In this document: in pieces, positions 1-8,625 of the stretch
Position numbering within the stretch: the first letter of the stretch is position 1
How the letters are laid out: the number at the start of each line of letters is the position of its first letter
Source: Sulfitobacter sp.
Lineage (GTDB): Bacteria > Pseudomonadota > Alphaproteobacteria > Rhodobacterales > Rhodobacteraceae
Length of the DNA: 44,410 bases
Assembly (NCBI GenBank): GCA_024636445.1
Contig: JAGXHE010000119.1
Span: forward strand, 1 to 44,410
Direction of reading: 5' to 3'
The notes under the pieces: generated by a model
Database searches by the model: none
What the model was told of the DNA's origin: nothing
Seen by the model: the letters and a program-made list of their open reading frames with translations, nothing else
Translations under genes and position numbers: made by a program

Positions 1-69
1 CGCCACATCTTCACCCAAGACAAAGGCGATTATTACCAGATCCCCCCGGAGCAGGACCAAACCACATGA
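1..69 (+). CDS. 3' end of an unidentified gene (partial)
   Basis: Reading frame 1 is open from the first base and gives 22 residues ending in YYQIPPEQDQTT before a TGA at 67-69. That stop overlaps the ATG of the next gene (66-68) as ATGA, the usual sign of translational coupling. The gene is therefore probably the preceding member of the demethylase operon. Too little is present to name a family. Confidence 0.6.
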   Translation, partial: RHIFTQDKGDYYQIPPEQDQTT

Positions 70-2513
70 GCACTTTTCCCACGACCGCCCGTGTGGTCAT
101 CATCGGCGGCGGTGTCGTCGGCACCTCGGCCCTGTACCATCTGGCACGTGCGGGCTGGACCGACTGCGTCCTGTTGGAAAAGAACGAGTTGACCGCAGGC
201 AGCACATGGCACGCGGCCGGAAACTGCCCCAGCTTCAGCACGTCCTGGGCGGTGATGAACATGCAGCGCTATTCGCTCGACCTCTACGCCGGACTGGCTG
301 AGGCCGTGGACTACCCGATGAACTACCACGTCACCGGATCGGTGCGGCTGGGCCATTCGCGCGAGCGCATGCAGGAATTCGAACGCGCCCGCGCGATGGG
401 CCGCTATCAGGGTCTGGACCTTGAGATGATGGCCGTCAGCGACATCAAGGACCGCTATCCGTTCATCGAAACGCATGATCTTGCAGGTGCCCTGTGGGAC
501 CCCGACGACGGCGACATCGATCCCGCGCAGCTGACGCAGGCACTGGCCAAGGGCGCGCGTAAGATGGGCGCTCGCATCGAACGTTTCTGCCCCGCGACCG
601 GCATCAGCCGCGAAGGTGGCGAATGGATCGTCCACACCGACAAGGGCGACATCCGCTGTGAAAAGGTGGTGAACGCCGCCGGATATTATGCACAGCGTGT
701 CGGTGAGTGGTTCAAGCCCTTCGGCGGGCGCACAGTCCCGATGGCGGTGATGAGCCACCAGTATTTCCTGACGGAGGAAATCCCGGCCCTTGCCGACTGG
801 ACCCGCGAAAACGGCCGCAAGGTGCCCCTGCTGCGCGACGTCGACAGCTCTTATTACCTACGGCAGGACAAGAACGGGTTGAACCTTGGTCCCTACGAAC
901 GGAACTGCCGCGCGCATTGGGTCACGCCCGACGATCCGATGCCCGAGGACTTCAGCTTTCAGCTTTACCCCGACGATCTGGAGCGGCTGGAATGGTATAT
1001 CGAGGACGCGATGGCCCGCGTGCCGATCCTTGGCACCGCTGGCGTTGGCCGCGTGATCAACGGGCCCATTCCCTATGCCCCTGATGGCCTGCCGCTGCTG
1101 GGTCCGATGCCCGGCGTGCCCAACGCGTTCGAGGCCTGCGTGTTCACCTTCGGCATCACCCAAGGCGGCGGCGCGGGCAAAGTGCTGGCCGAATGGGTGA
1201 CCGAAGGCCAGACCGAATGGGACATGTGGTCATGCGACCCGCGCCGCTTTACCGACTACACCGATCAGGACTATTGCAATCAAAAGGCGGTGGAAATCTA
1301 CGGCCACGAATACGCCATGCACTTCCCGCACCACTCCTGGCCCGCAGGACGAGACCGCAAATTGTCGCCTGCGCACGATCAGGTTCTGGCCAAGGGCGGT
1401 GTCATGGGCGCCTATAACGGCTGGGAGCGCGCCAACTGGTTTGCCCAAGCAGGCGACGACCTTGGCGAAGCTGCCACCCAGACATGGGAGCGCGCAGGCC
1501 CGTGGACCGCACGCGTGCGCGAAGAAGTCGAAGCAGTGCGCGACGATGTCGGCGTGCTGGACCTGCCGGGGTTTTCGCGCTTCAACCTGTCGGGCACAGG
1601 TGCCGCAGAATATCTGCGCGGCAAGATCGCAGGCGGCCTGCCCAAGGTCGGGCGCATGAACCTCGGCTATTTCCCCGACAGCCGTGGCCGCATCCTGACT
1701 GAAATGTCGATCCTGCGGCATGACGAAGACGCGTTCACGCTGATCACGGCCGCATCCGCGCAATGGCACGATCGCGATGTGCTGCTGGGTGGCTTGCCGG
1801 ATGGCAAAACCCTGACTGACCATACGCTAGAGTACGGAACCCTGATCGTCACCGGCCCGAACAGCCGCGCTCTTTTCGAACAGCTGGATACCCATGCCGA
1901 CCTGACCGCACCCTGGCTGACCCATCAGCCAGCCACGGTGGCGGGCATCGACTGCGCCCTCGCCCGGGTGTCCTTCGCGGGCGAACTGGGCTGGGAAATC
2001 CACGCGGCCAATGCGGATATCCCAGCGCTCTATGATGCGGTAACCAACGCAGGTGCCAAACCCTTCGGCATGTACGCCCTCAACGCCATGCGCATCGAAA
2101 AAGGCTACCGCGCGTGGAAAGGCGACCTCAGCACCGACTACACGCTGTTCGAGGCTGGCCTCGACCGTTTCGTCAAGCTGGACAAACCTAAGGATTTCTC
2201 CGGCAAGCAGGCCTTGCTGAACGAACGGCAACAAGGCTCTGCCAAACGCTTCGTCACGCTGATCGTTGATGCAGGCGCTGCGGATGCGCCCTATATGTCG
2301 ACGCTTTGGCACGAGGGCACGGTCGTGGGCGAAACCACCAGCGGTGACTGGGGCTACCGGATCAACGCCTCGATTGCGCTGGGCATGTTGCGCACCGATC
2401 TGGCTGTGGCGGGCACCGAACTACAGGTCGAGATATTCGGCACCAAACATCGCGCCGTGGTGCAACCGGACCAGCCCCTGTGGGACCCGCAAAACAACCG
2501 CTTGCGGGCGTGA
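66..2513 (+). CDS. Dimethylglycine/sarcosine dehydrogenase-like flavoprotein with GcvT domain (copy 1)
   Basis: An 815-residue member of the dimethylglycine dehydrogenase family. These enzymes oxidatively remove an N-methyl group with FAD and pass the one-carbon unit to tetrahydrofolate. The N-terminal FAD-dependent oxidoreductase domain (about residues 1-370) opens with a Rossmann GGGVVG motif at 14-19. It has STWHAAG with His49, the position that carries covalent FAD in characterised relatives. The C-terminal half is an aminomethyltransferase (GcvT) folate-binding region with the GELGWE motif. The start is fixed by the ATGA overlap with the upstream gene. A homocysteine methyltransferase and a second paralog of identical length follow, so a role in glycine betaine, dimethylglycine or sarcosine catabolism is inferred. 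The sequence after the FAD histidine (GNCPSFSTSW) differs clearly from copy 2, so the substrate is probably different. Exact substrate unknown. Confidence 0.85.
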   Translation: MSTFPTTARVVIIGGGVVGTSALYHLARAGWTDCVLLEKNELTAGSTWHAAGNCPSFSTSWAVMNMQRYSLDLYAGLAEAVDYPMNYHVTGSVRLGHSRERMQEFERARAMGRYQGLDLEMMAVSDIKDRYPFIETHDLAGALWDPDDGDIDPAQLTQALAKGARKMGARIERFCPATGISREGGEWIVHTDKGDIRCEKVVNAAGYYAQRVGEWFKPFGGRTVPMAVMSHQYFLTEEIPALADWTRENGRKVPLLRDVDSSYYLRQDKNGLNLGPYERNCRAHWVTPDDPMPEDFSFQLYPDDLERLEWYIEDAMARVPILGTAGVGRVINGPIPYAPDGLPLLGPMPGVPNAFEACVFTFGITQGGGAGKVLAEWVTEGQTEWDMWSCDPRRFTDYTDQDYCNQKAVEIYGHEYAMHFPHHSWPAGRDRKLSPAHDQVLAKGGVMGAYNGWERANWFAQAGDDLGEAATQTWERAGPWTARVREEVEAVRDDVGVLDLPGFSRFNLSGTGAAEYLRGKIAGGLPKVGRMNLGYFPDSRGRILTEMSILRHDEDAFTLITAASAQWHDRDVLLGGLPDGKTLTDHTLEYGTLIVTGPNSRALFEQLDTHADLTAPWLTHQPATVAGIDCALARVSFAGELGWEIHAANADIPALYDAVTNAGAKPFGMYALNAMRIEKGYRAWKGDLSTDYTLFEAGLDRFVKLDKPKDFSGKQALLNERQQGSAKRFVTLIVDAGAADAPYMSTLWHEGTVVGETTSGDWGYRINASIALGMLRTDLAVAGTELQVEIFGTKHRAVVQPDQPLWDPQNNRLRA

Positions 2514-2564
2514 ACGGATGATTGCTAGGGCACGCGCAACCTTACAGTGCGCAGGAACAATACG

Positions 2565-3452
2565 ATGACACAAATTATCCTTCTCGACGGCGGCATGGGG
2601 CAGGAACTGATCCACCGCGCGGGCGACAAGCCGACTCCGCTGTGGTCGACCCAGGTGATGATAGACCACCCCGGCATGGTGGCTGAAATCCACCGCGATT
2701 TTACCGAGGCAGGGGCCACGGTGGCCACCACGAACACCTATGCCATCCACCGTGACCGGTTGGTTGACGCGCAGATGGACGGCGCGTTCAACAGCCTGAT
2801 GGACCGCGCCCTGACCGAGGCCCGCAACAGCAACGCGCCTTGTATCGCAGGCGCCATTGGCCCGCTCATCGCCTCCTACCGCCCCGATCTGCACCCCGAT
2901 GCCGATACCGCCATTCCGCTCTACGCCGAGGTGGCAGGGCTGCTGGCCACCGCCTGCGATTTGCTGATCTGCGAAACCGTGGCCTCGCTTGATCATGCGC
3001 GCAGCGTGCTGGCGGGGGCTGTCACATATGGCAAACCCGTCTGGCTGGCCGTGACAGTCGATGACCGCGACGGCACCAAATTGCGCTCGGGCGAACCGGT
3101 GCAAGACATCTTGCCGATAGCCCAGGACAAAGCCACCGCAATCCTCGTCAATTGCTCGGCCCCCGAGGTGATCCCCGCCGCCCTTGCCATCTTCGCAGAA
3201 GGTACGCTTCCGTACGGTGCCTACGCCAACGGCTTTCAGCGCATCACCGAAGAGTTCCTGCAAAGCCGCCCGACGGTCGCAGATCTGCAATCGCGCCACG
3301 ACCTGACGCCGTCCACCTACGCCGATCACGTCATGACATGGGTCGACGCGGGTGCCACCATCGTCGGCGGCTGCTGCGAAGTCGGCCCCGCCCACATCGC
3401 CGAAATTGCCCGCCGCCTGACCGCAGCAGGGCATACCCTCGCCCAACCCTGA
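2565..3452 (+). CDS. Homocysteine S-methyltransferase family protein (betaine-homocysteine methyltransferase-like)
   Basis: A 295-residue zinc-dependent methyltransferase. The family moves a methyl group from betaine, S-methylmethionine or a similar donor to homocysteine, making methionine. The three zinc-ligand cysteines of the fold are visible: Cys197 in LVNCS and Cys270-Cys271 in VGGCCE near the C-terminus. The N-terminal LLDGGMGQEL is also typical. ATG 2565 is chosen because AGGAA lies 8 nt upstream; a GTG at 2547 would add six residues without a better ribosome site. It sits between two dimethylglycine-dehydrogenase paralogs. Betaine to dimethylglycine here, then dimethylglycine to sarcosine and glycine by the neighbours, is the simplest pathway. 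The methyl donor is inferred from context only. Confidence 0.85.
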   Translation: MTQIILLDGGMGQELIHRAGDKPTPLWSTQVMIDHPGMVAEIHRDFTEAGATVATTNTYAIHRDRLVDAQMDGAFNSLMDRALTEARNSNAPCIAGAIGPLIASYRPDLHPDADTAIPLYAEVAGLLATACDLLICETVASLDHARSVLAGAVTYGKPVWLAVTVDDRDGTKLRSGEPVQDILPIAQDKATAILVNCSAPEVIPAALAIFAEGTLPYGAYANGFQRITEEFLQSRPTVADLQSRHDLTPSTYADHVMTWVDAGATIVGGCCEVGPAHIAEIARRLTAAGHTLAQP

Positions 3453-3498
3453 TTTCTTTTGGCCGCAAATATCCCGGGGGTTCGGGGGCTGGCCCCCG
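3447..3498 (+). repeat. Post-stop repeat element with GC-rich hairpin
   Basis: The stop region of the homocysteine methyltransferase gene holds the 17-mer CCCTGATTTCTTTTGGC at 3447-3463. The same 17-mer occurs, inverted, just after the stop of the ALDH16 gene at 32890-32906. It is followed here by a C/G-rich stretch with a perfect inverted repeat, CGGGGGC-TG-GCCCCCG, at 3483-3498. There is no T-run after the hairpin, so this is not a classical terminator; it may be a processing or attenuation signal between two operon genes. Confidence 0.5.
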
Positions 3499-3530
3499 CT
3501 TCAACCCCGCAAACCGAACGGAGACCCAAG

Positions 3531-5978
3531 ATGCCCGATCTTCCGCAGACCGCCCGCGTCGTCATCATCGGTGGCGGGGTCATCGGCTGTTCGGTCGCCT
3601 ATCACCTGACGCAACTGGGCTGGACCGATGTCATCCTTCTGGAACGCAAACAGCTGACCTCCGGCACCACCTGGCATGCCGCAGGTCTGATCGCGCAGCT
3701 GCGCGCAAGTGCCAACATGACCAAGCTGGCGAAATACTCTCAAGAGCTCTACGGCAATCTCGAGGCTGAAACAGGCGTCGCCACGGGCTTTAAACGTGTG
3801 GGGTCGATCACCGCCGCATTGACTGATGAACGCTTGGAAGAGCTGCACCGGCAGGCCGCTATGGCCCGCGCTTTCGGGGTCGAAGTCGAAGAGATCAGCC
3901 CCTCCGAGGTCAAGGCGAAGTACGAACACCTGAACATCGACGGCGTCACCGGTGGCGTCTACCTTCCGCGCGACGGGCAGGGCGATCCGTCCAATATCGC
4001 GCTGGCTCTGGCCAAGGGTGCACGTCAGCGCGGCGCACGTATTCAGGAACGCACCGCTGTCACCGGCATTGCACGTGCGGCAAGACGTGTCACAGGTGTG
4101 GACTGGCAGGGCGAGGACGGTACCAGCGGCCACATCGCCTGCGACATGATCGTGAACTGTGCGGGCATGTGGGGTCACCAGGTGGGCCGCATGGCAGGTG
4201 TGAACGTCCCGCTGCAAGCCTGCGAGCACTTCTACATCGTCTCAGAACCGATCCCCGGCCTGACCCCGATGCCGGTGCTGCGGGTGCCGGACGAATGCGC
4301 CTATTACAAAGAGGATGCGGGCAAAATCCTGCTGGGTGCGTTCGAACCTGTCAGCAAGCCGTGGGCGGTAAATGGTATCCCCGCCGATTTCGAATTCGAC
4401 CAGTTGCCCGAAGACTTCGACCACTTCGAGCCGATTCTTGAGGCGGCAGTCAAGCGGATGCCGATGCTGGCGGACGCAGGCATTCACACCTTCTTCAATG
4501 GTCCCGAAAGCTTTACCCCCGACGACGCCTACCACCTTGGCCTTGCGCCGGAGATGGACAACGTCTGGGTCGCGGCGGGCTTTAACTCCATCGGCATCCA
4601 GTCGGCGGGTGGTGCCGGCATGGCGCTGGCGCAATGGATGGACGCAGGACAAAAGCCGTTCGATCTGGGCGATGTGGACATCGCGCGGATGCAGCCGTTT
4701 CAGGGCAACAAGACCTACCTTGCCGCCCGCGCCTCCGAGACGCTGGGCCTGCTTTATGCCGACCACTTCCCTTACCGGCAAAAGGCCACGGCGCGCGGTA
4801 TCCGGCGCACGCCCTTCCACCATCACCTGCTGGACCAAGGCGCAGTCATGGGCGAGTTGGCAGGCTGGGAGCGTGCCAACTGGTTTGCCAATCCGGGCCA
4901 GACGCCGGAGTACAGTTACAGCTGGAAACGCCAGACCTTCTTTGACAACGTCGCCGCCGAGCACCGCGCCGTCCGCGACAATGTCGGGATCTACGATATG
5001 TCATCCTTTGGCAAGATCCGCGTCGAAGGGCCGGACGCCTGCGCCTTTCTCAACCACATCGGCGGCGGGCAATATGACGTGCCCGTGGGCCGCATCGTCT
5101 ATACCCAGTTCCTGAACCCACGCGGCGGGATCGAGGCGGACGTGACCGTGACCCGCCTGAGCGAGACCGCCTATCTGGTCGTGACCCCCGCCGCCACGCG
5201 ACTGGCCGACCAGACGTGGATGCTGCGCAATAGGGGCGATCACAACGTCGTCCTGACCGACGTGACGGCAGCCGAGGCGGTGCTGGCCGTGATGGGGCCA
5301 AACGCCCGAACGCTGCTACAGATGGTCTCGCCCGCAGATTTCAGCAACCAAACCAACCCATTCGGCACCGCCCAAGAGATCGAGATCGGCATGGCGCTGG
5401 CCCGTGTCCACCGTGTGACCTACGTGGGTGAACTGGGTTGGGAGATCTACATCAGCGCCGATATGGCGGGCCACGTGTTTGAAGTACTGCACGCCGCAGG
5501 TCAGCAAATGAACGCCAAGCTGTGCGGGATGCACATGATGGACACCTGCCGCATCGAAAAAGGGTTCCGCCATTTCGGCCACGACATCACCGCCGAAGAT
5601 CACGTGCTGGAAGCGGGCCTCGGCTTTGCCGTCAAACTGGACAAGCCCGCGTTCATCGGGCGCGACGCGGTGCTGCGAAAGAAAGAGGCAGGGCTGGAAC
5701 GTCGTCTGGTCCAGTTCCGTCTGACCGACCCAGAACCGCTGCTCTACCACAACGAGCCTGTGCTGCGGGACGGCAAGATTGCAGGCTATCTCAGTTCGGG
5801 AGGGTATGGTCACCACTTTGGTGCTGCGATGGGCATGGGTTATGTGCCCTGCGCAGGTCAGAGTGTGGCGGAAGTGCTGGCCTCGTCCTATGAGATCGAC
5901 GTGGCAGGCCGCCGTTACGCAGCGGAAGTTTCGCTGAAACCCTTCTATGACCCGACCGGCGCCCGCACCAAGGTCTGA
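3531..5978 (+). CDS. Dimethylglycine/sarcosine dehydrogenase-like flavoprotein with GcvT domain (copy 2)
   Basis: A second 815-residue FAD plus folate demethylase, the same length as copy 1. Its Rossmann motif GGGVIG (14-19) and covalent-FAD histidine His49 in TTWHAAG sit at the same residue numbers as in copy 1. The folate-binding GcvT half carries GELGWE and a conserved CRIEKGFRHFG segment. ATG 3531 follows a GGAG site; an upstream TTG at 3459 would lie inside the GC-rich hairpin and is rejected. The residues after the histidine (AGLIAQLRAS) look like mainstream dimethylglycine/sarcosine dehydrogenases. This copy is therefore the better candidate for the dimethylglycine or sarcosine step, with copy 1 acting on another N-methyl amine. 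The substrate split is inference. Confidence 0.87.
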   Translation: MPDLPQTARVVIIGGGVIGCSVAYHLTQLGWTDVILLERKQLTSGTTWHAAGLIAQLRASANMTKLAKYSQELYGNLEAETGVATGFKRVGSITAALTDERLEELHRQAAMARAFGVEVEEISPSEVKAKYEHLNIDGVTGGVYLPRDGQGDPSNIALALAKGARQRGARIQERTAVTGIARAARRVTGVDWQGEDGTSGHIACDMIVNCAGMWGHQVGRMAGVNVPLQACEHFYIVSEPIPGLTPMPVLRVPDECAYYKEDAGKILLGAFEPVSKPWAVNGIPADFEFDQLPEDFDHFEPILEAAVKRMPMLADAGIHTFFNGPESFTPDDAYHLGLAPEMDNVWVAAGFNSIGIQSAGGAGMALAQWMDAGQKPFDLGDVDIARMQPFQGNKTYLAARASETLGLLYADHFPYRQKATARGIRRTPFHHHLLDQGAVMGELAGWERANWFANPGQTPEYSYSWKRQTFFDNVAAEHRAVRDNVGIYDMSSFGKIRVEGPDACAFLNHIGGGQYDVPVGRIVYTQFLNPRGGIEADVTVTRLSETAYLVVTPAATRLADQTWMLRNRGDHNVVLTDVTAAEAVLAVMGPNARTLLQMVSPADFSNQTNPFGTAQEIEIGMALARVHRVTYVGELGWEIYISADMAGHVFEVLHAAGQQMNAKLCGMHMMDTCRIEKGFRHFGHDITAEDHVLEAGLGFAVKLDKPAFIGRDAVLRKKEAGLERRLVQFRLTDPEPLLYHNEPVLRDGKIAGYLSSGGYGHHFGAAMGMGYVPCAGQSVAEVLASSYEIDVAGRRYAAEVSLKPFYDPTGARTKV

Positions 5979-6039
5979 TCCTCTGGCGCACTCCTCACCC
6001 CGGTGCTACCCATCGGGCAACCCAGCAGGACAGACCCAG

Positions 6040-6960
6040 ATGCGCACGCCTCCCGCCCCGAACGTACAGGCCCCCAGTGGGGATACACCGCAGGGTCTGG
6101 GCTTTGCGCTTGGTGCCTACATCTTCTGGGGATTCCTGCCGCTCTACCTGAAGCTGGTCAGCCATGTGCCCAGCGCCGAAGTGGTGGCGCACCGGATCAT
6201 CTGGTCGGTGCCGATCGCCGGGGCCTTGCTGATCGTACTGGGGCGTACGGCTGACATCCGCACCGCCCTGCGCAGCCCGCGCACGCTGGCGATGGGCTGC
6301 GTGACCGCATCGCTGATCACGGTCAACTGGGGCATCTACGTCTGGGCCATTGCCGAGAACCGCGCGCTGGATGCAGCACTGGGCTATTACATCAACCCGT
6401 TGTTCAGTGTCGCCCTCGGGGCCTTGCTGCTGGGTGAAAAGCTGGACAAGCTGCAATTGGTCGCCGTCGCACTGGCGCTCTGTGCGGTTGTGGTGCTGGC
6501 CAGCACACTTGGGTCGGTGCCGTGGGCCGCGGTTGGCATCACCGTCAGCTGGGGCTTTTACGCGCTGGCCAAAAAGCAGCTGCCGATCGGACCCAATCAG
6601 GGTTTCCTGCTCGAAGTGCTGATTCTGCTTGGGCCCGCACTGGCCTATGTGATCTATCTGGCGTCTACCGGCCAAAGCCATTTCATGACCACGAACAGCC
6701 GCGACACGTGGTTGCTGCTGGGCTGCGGGCTGGTCACGGCTGTGCCGCTGATCCTCTATGCGAACGGGGCCAAGCAGTTGCGCCTGACCACCATCGGCGT
6801 GCTGCAATACGTGGCGCCCACGATGATCTTTCTGGTCGCGGTCTTTGTCTTCAACGAACCCTTCGGCCAGGCGCGAATGATCGCCTTTCCGATGATCTGG
6901 GGTGCACTGGTGCTCTATACCATTTCGATGATCCGCCAGATGCGCGCCCGCCGCGCCTAA
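6040..6960 (+). CDS. rarD: RarD-like EamA-family permease
   Basis: A 306-residue inner-membrane protein of the drug/metabolite transporter superfamily, close to the usual RarD length of about 300. It has ten predicted hydrophobic helices in two EamA halves. Recognisable RarD segments include FWGFLPLYLK near the N-terminus, VVAHRIIWS, NWGIYVWAI and a C-terminal LQYVAPTMIFL. ATG 6040 follows an AGGA site; an in-frame ATG at 5947 would overlap the preceding gene by 32 nt and add a proline-rich, non-conserved tail. The substrate of RarD proteins is not established. The gene lies in the same direction as the demethylase cluster, 61 nt after it, so it could be cotranscribed, but no functional link is visible. 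Confidence 0.85.
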   Translation: MRTPPAPNVQAPSGDTPQGLGFALGAYIFWGFLPLYLKLVSHVPSAEVVAHRIIWSVPIAGALLIVLGRTADIRTALRSPRTLAMGCVTASLITVNWGIYVWAIAENRALDAALGYYINPLFSVALGALLLGEKLDKLQLVAVALALCAVVVLASTLGSVPWAAVGITVSWGFYALAKKQLPIGPNQGFLLEVLILLGPALAYVIYLASTGQSHFMTTNSRDTWLLLGCGLVTAVPLILYANGAKQLRLTTIGVLQYVAPTMIFLVAVFVFNEPFGQARMIAFPMIWGALVLYTISMIRQMRARRA

Positions 6961-7050
6961 AGTGCTTCGCACGACGCTCCGACGGTTTTGATGTCTCGGA
7001 CTATCAGCGTCTTCGCTTGAAACTACCGCCCACATCTGGAAAGCAGCGAC

Positions 7051-7698
7051 ATGGAAACCATCTATGCGCCCCCGACCGATCCACTGGTGTTTTTGCACGA
7101 CGACGCCGACATCGTGGTGGTGGACAAACCTGCGGGTCTTCTCAGCGTGCCGGGGCGGGGCGATCATCTGGCCGATTGCCTGATCACTCGTGTCCAAGCG
7201 GTGTTTCCGACCGCCTTGGTGGTGCACCGGCTGGACCGCGACACCAGTGGCGTCATGGTCTTTGCGCTGACGCCCCATGCGCAGCGCAGCCTGTCGACCC
7301 AGTTTGCCGAGCGCAAGACGCAAAAGTCATATGTGGCGCTGGTGCAGGGCGAACCTGTGGAAGACAAGGGCACCGTCGATCTGCCGGTGATCGTGGACTG
7401 GCCGAACCGCCCGCTGCAAATGGTCTGCCATGAGACGGGCAAACCGGCGGTGACCGACTGGCGTGTGACAAAGCGGTACGGCGAAACCGCGCGGATGCGT
7501 CTGGTGCCGCACACGGGCCGCACGCATCAGCTTCGGGTGCATATGCTGGCGCTGGGGCATCCGATCCTGGGCGATCCGTTCTACGCCCAAGGGGCCACCG
7601 CCGATCATCCGCGCATGATGCTGCACGCCGAAGAGCTGCGCGTGAAACACCCCGAGAATGGCAAGTCGATCCGCTTTCGCGCCAAGGCGCCGTTTTAG
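7051..7698 (+). CDS. rluA: Pseudouridine synthase RluA (23S rRNA 746 / tRNA 32)
   Basis: A 215-residue stand-alone RluA-family synthase that isomerises uridine to pseudouridine in rRNA and tRNA anticodon loops. The catalytic aspartate is Asp62 in HRLDRDTSG. The sequence follows the E. coli RluA pattern closely, with DKPAGLLSVPGR, DWPNRP, ETGKPA and GRTHQLRVHMLALGHPILGD, rather than the RluC/D type with an S4 domain. There is no S4 domain and the length matches RluA (about 219). Its TAG stop (7696-7698) shares bases with the TAA of the convergent fucosyltransferase gene, so the two 3' ends overlap by 4 nt. Confidence 0.93.
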   Translation: METIYAPPTDPLVFLHDDADIVVVDKPAGLLSVPGRGDHLADCLITRVQAVFPTALVVHRLDRDTSGVMVFALTPHAQRSLSTQFAERKTQKSYVALVQGEPVEDKGTVDLPVIVDWPNRPLQMVCHETGKPAVTDWRVTKRYGETARMRLVPHTGRTHQLRVHMLALGHPILGDPFYAQGATADHPRMMLHAEELRVKHPENGKSIRFRAKAPF

Positions 7699-8546
7699 GC
7701 AGATGTGCCGATGCTGATCCAGCGTGCGGGCAGGATATCGGGGTTGGGCATGGTGGCATTTGCAAACCATCGCGCAGGGCCTGCGACAATGCTGTCTGGT
7801 GTTTCGCCCAGCCACGCCGCCCACCAGCTGAAAGACGAATTTGCAATGATGTTGTGCTGGCACAGGGTCATCAGCCGCAGGTCTTCATAGTCCGCATCCG
7901 GTCCGTTGAAATCCACCACCACCTTATCGAACGGCAGCGGCAGATTGGCCTTGGCCCAGTCGGGGTCGTCGGAAAACACATAGATCGTGGGATCGGTATC
8001 CATACGCTGCCGAATGTCAGCAACGGCTGTGTCGTAGTAAGCCTGATCGCAAAGCGCCATCGCATTCACCGCAACATAGTCCCCGCGCCGGACATGGAGT
8101 GCCACTGACGGGCCGCTGGCTATCCGTGCGGCCATCGCGGCATTCTGTGCTGACATCGGCGTGCGAAAAGTGAAATCCGCACGAAGGTCGTCGGCGATGT
8201 CGGCAAAATATTGCTCGGATTGCCAGTAGCCATGCAAATAGCTGTCGTCCGGCCAGCGCCCGAATGCGGGGTCATAGCCCAGCCCCTGTTCACGCCGGAT
8301 GCATGGCCGCTTTCCCAGCGCCCGCCAGGCCGCATAGGCCAAAGTCTGCACGTGTTTTGCAGGGGGCAGCGGTGCTTGCGCAAGGTCAGGCAGATCAAAC
8401 ACCCGCAAGAGCGTGCCTTCACCCTTGTGTAGAGCGGTGCGGTCATCCAGCACAACGCGTGTGCCGTGCCGCTTGGCCAGTGCGCGGGCGGCGGCGTATT
8501 GGAACATCTGGTTGCCCAGACGTCCGTGCAGACGGGAAAAGATCAT
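7695..8546 (-). CDS. Alpha-1,2-fucosyltransferase-like glycosyltransferase (GT11)
   Basis: A 283-residue soluble glycosyltransferase of family GT11, which transfers fucose (or a related sugar) from GDP-sugar to surface glycans. The N-terminal GRLGNQMFQYAAARAL motif is diagnostic. It is followed by HVRRGDY (the HxRRxD nucleotide-sugar motif) and by ANSSFSWWAAWL near the C-terminus. ATG 8546 is chosen because it begins just before the conserved block and has AAGG upstream; an upstream in-frame ATG at 8615 adds 23 non-conserved residues and enters the divergent promoter region. It is divergent from an FkbM methyltransferase gene 79 nt away, and both may decorate the same cell-surface polymer. 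The acceptor is unknown. Confidence 0.88.
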   Translation of the reverse strand: MIFSRLHGRLGNQMFQYAAARALAKRHGTRVVLDDRTALHKGEGTLLRVFDLPDLAQAPLPPAKHVQTLAYAAWRALGKRPCIRREQGLGYDPAFGRWPDDSYLHGYWQSEQYFADIADDLRADFTFRTPMSAQNAAMAARIASGPSVALHVRRGDYVAVNAMALCDQAYYDTAVADIRQRMDTDPTIYVFSDDPDWAKANLPLPFDKVVVDFNGPDADYEDLRLMTLCQHNIIANSSFSWWAAWLGETPDSIVAGPARWFANATMPNPDILPARWISIGTSA

Positions 8547-8625
8547 GACCTTGCCTTGGTTAGGGGTTATCTGTCGGTGTTGAATACGCGTATTCGCCAA
8601 ACCGGACCAGATCAAAGGGGCCTAC

